Positions 62,062-64,000 of a stretch of 64,000 nt of DNA are shown here, piece after piece. Origin of the DNA: Aphrocallistes beatrix. Lineage: Eukaryota; Porifera; Hexactinellida; Sceptrulophora; Aphrocallistidae. Both the position numbers and the translations under genes were made by a program. The stretch is from the NCBI GenBank assembly GCA_963281255.1, contig OY725488.1, positions 6,421,524 through 6,485,523 on the forward strand, given 5' to 3'. The notes beneath the pieces are model-generated. The model ran no database searches and was not told the DNA's origin. It worked only from the letters and a program-made list of their open reading frames with translations. How positions within the stretch are numbered: position 1 is the first letter of the stretch; each line of letters opens with the position of its first letter.

Positions 62062-64000
62062 AAGATTCAGCTGGATAATACAAGATTCTCAGTTGAGAAG
62101 TACTCACTTACAAGTGTCAACCTCGCAAACTTATCCATTATAATTCAACAGAAGGAAGTAATTATTTTGTATCCGGATTTGTATATTTTGCTAATGCAAT
62201 TTTATAAAATTTATGATAGGATTATTTTTTAAGAAAAGAGTATGTTAAGATTACATGAGAGTAGCACTGAATGTATTATGGATGATATAACTGCATTGAT
62301 GTGATGACTATCAGGAACTATCAAGGGAGGATCATCATAAGTAACATGGTGTTTAAAAATGCAATGCATTAACATACGCACATAATAGGTAGGAAATATT
62401 TAATCCAATGATGTCCAATTCAGCTCGGAATTACATCAACTACGTACGCATAAAATATCTGACTTGCAACCTAGTTTGCAATCCACAAAATCTACGTTCA
62501 CACAATCCAAAATAAATGTCTTGTCTACTCAAATACCTATATAGGATGGTGTCATGCCATTAGGGTCTGCTATGAGATGGAATTCATGTTGGTAGGCGGT
62601 GCTCTCAAACTGATAGGGAGTTGATCTAATTGTTAAAATGATGGATCTTGTTATGCAATGCTTCACACCATCTCCAAATACATTATTCAATTGCCTTCCG
62701 TAACTAAAACCCCTGATTTGTACATTTTAAAGAAGAGCTACTATATTCAAAACCACATTTAAAATAAAATATCTACCAGCTGGCTCTATTTGGACTTCTA
62801 TAAACCTGTAGGTTTGAAATGCATCATTTGCATACGCAAAAAGCTGATAGTATTGTTGTGATTTTAGCAAAAAAACGTTCGAGTAAGTTTAGGTAGGCAG
62901 TAAATAAATATGCAAGATCGAGTTCAACCATTCAGACAGGATGTAAACTGAAATTGATCACAGATACGTATATTACTAACCAAGATTAGATGCGTAATGT
63001 GAATGTTAAAATCTACCTTTAGATTATTCCAAAAGAACTTTCATACCAGCTTTTCACAAAATGTTAAAAAGAGGAAAGAAATATTATTGACTATTAATTG
63101 ACGTACAGAAGATGGCTAGTAACATGTTAACAGAGCTGAAGTCATATGCGAATGCCAATACGTCTGTAACATTAGAAGAAATTAAGGATTAAAATTATCA
63201 AAAACGAGCAGTGATCACATGCAATAACTTCAAATAAACGAGCTTCGTACAAAGAAGCTACAACTTGTTTTATTACTTCTGAGAATCAACTTGTGGAGTG
63301 TACCCAAAAAGCTTAGGAATAATCAGATAGAGCAATCGATAGAGGCAGCACTCGGTATTCAGAGACAGATGCACTGTCACATGAATCGGCATTAGTCTGG
63401 GTGTAGTGAATGCAGTATGCGAGAGGGAAGGAAGCTAAGTGGTGCCTTATGTCGAACAGCTCAAGGAATCTTTAGAGAGCTTAATTTTGGATTCAACAGG
63501 CAACCCCTCATTAATGTGGTAGTTGTATGACGAGAATGGGCAACCATAGAGTTAGTGCATTTACAATGACAATGTAATTCCCATACGCGAGCCAGGCTTT
63601 AGTGAGAAAATTCAAAGCTATGCCTGGAAATTATATCTCAGAAATGTTTCCAAAAAACAGTGATAATGAAATGGAGAGACTCAATAAGGCAGTATTGAGA
63701 CTACTTCAAAGAAATACATGAATTAGTTCATCATTTCGAGTGCGACAACAAGAAATAATTTGTTTTCTATAATGATATGCAGGATTCATTCCCAGCAGAT
63801 ATATCTGTTGCGAGATAAAAGCAAATTATGTGTAGACAGGGCATGCATTAACGCTAAGTGACTAAACGCTATCCAGAGGCTTTGCATTCATTAATAGATA
63901 CAAATTTGTGGGAGATACCATTGAAAAGACCAATCTATGAGAATTTATTGGGATGATTGTTTAATATGGAATAGATACATATCGGACTGTGAAGCGAAGA
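62062..64000. other. Last 1.9 kb without a recognised gene
   Basis: No open frame with recognisable content on either strand. It shows low complexity and AT-rich sequence, with no clear inverted-repeat ends. The 5' portion is probably the 3' UTR of the FAM78-like gene. Confidence 0.45.

Overview
The window is nuclear DNA of an animal. It has spliced genes with short GT-AG introns (about 56-230 bp, plus a few long ones), metazoan families (ACLY, MYLIP, FAM78, Maelstrom, SIAH, PEX16, VPS36, an SRCR receptor tyrosine kinase, secreted alpha-carbonic anhydrases) and many small inverted-repeat transposons. The gene mix, many single-exon genes, an SRCR-tyrosine kinase and several AG acceptor-like motifs directly before start codons suggest an early-branching animal. 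I infer a sponge, perhaps a glass sponge. That is inference: no rRNA or mitochondrial marker is present.

Layout. 0.15-6.9 kb: ATP-citrate lyase (-), 7 exons, with a 3.06 kb first intron made of inverted-repeat DNA. 7.6-10.8 kb: a divergent pair, an ankyrin/SOCS-box-like protein (-) and a MYLIP-like FERM-RING ligase (+). 10.8-21.7 kb: a repeat-rich stretch holding three decayed copies of an orphan multi-pass membrane protein; one copy is interrupted by a 281-bp transposon with a perfect 8-bp target duplication. 21.7-28.8 kb: ZMAT2, then PEX16, VPS36 and CLNS1A, all on the minus strand. CLNS1A-VPS36-PEX16 are only 108 and 142 bp apart and look like a polycistronic unit. 30.9-32.2 kb: THUMPD3 with a (TAA)n array almost touching its start codon. 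32.8-49.0 kb: four alpha-carbonic anhydrase genes (+) interleaved with Maelstrom (-) and METTL17 (-). 49.5-56.0 kb: the SRCR-tyrosine kinase (-), a beta-propeller protein (+) and a small secreted SRCR protein (-). 56.1-60.3 kb: SIAH and a 12-EGF-repeat single-pass membrane protein (both -). 61.2-62.1 kb: a FAM78-like gene (+). From 62.1 kb to the end I see no gene.

How the genes fit together. The carbonic anhydrases look diversified by location and activity. CA-1 and CA-2 carry signal peptides, full zinc triads and separate last exons coding hydrophobic tails (probable GPI signals). CA-3 lacks the secretory cysteine, has Tyr at position 64 and a basic leader on its own exon (possibly mitochondrial). 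CA-4 is secreted but has Glu in place of the first zinc-ligand histidine, so it is probably a carbonic anhydrase-related protein. The other genes are mostly unrelated housekeeping genes. ACLY, VPS36, PEX16, CLNS1A and the propeller gene look clearly more GC-rich than the carbonic anhydrases, METTL17, THUMPD3 and the membrane-protein pseudogenes.
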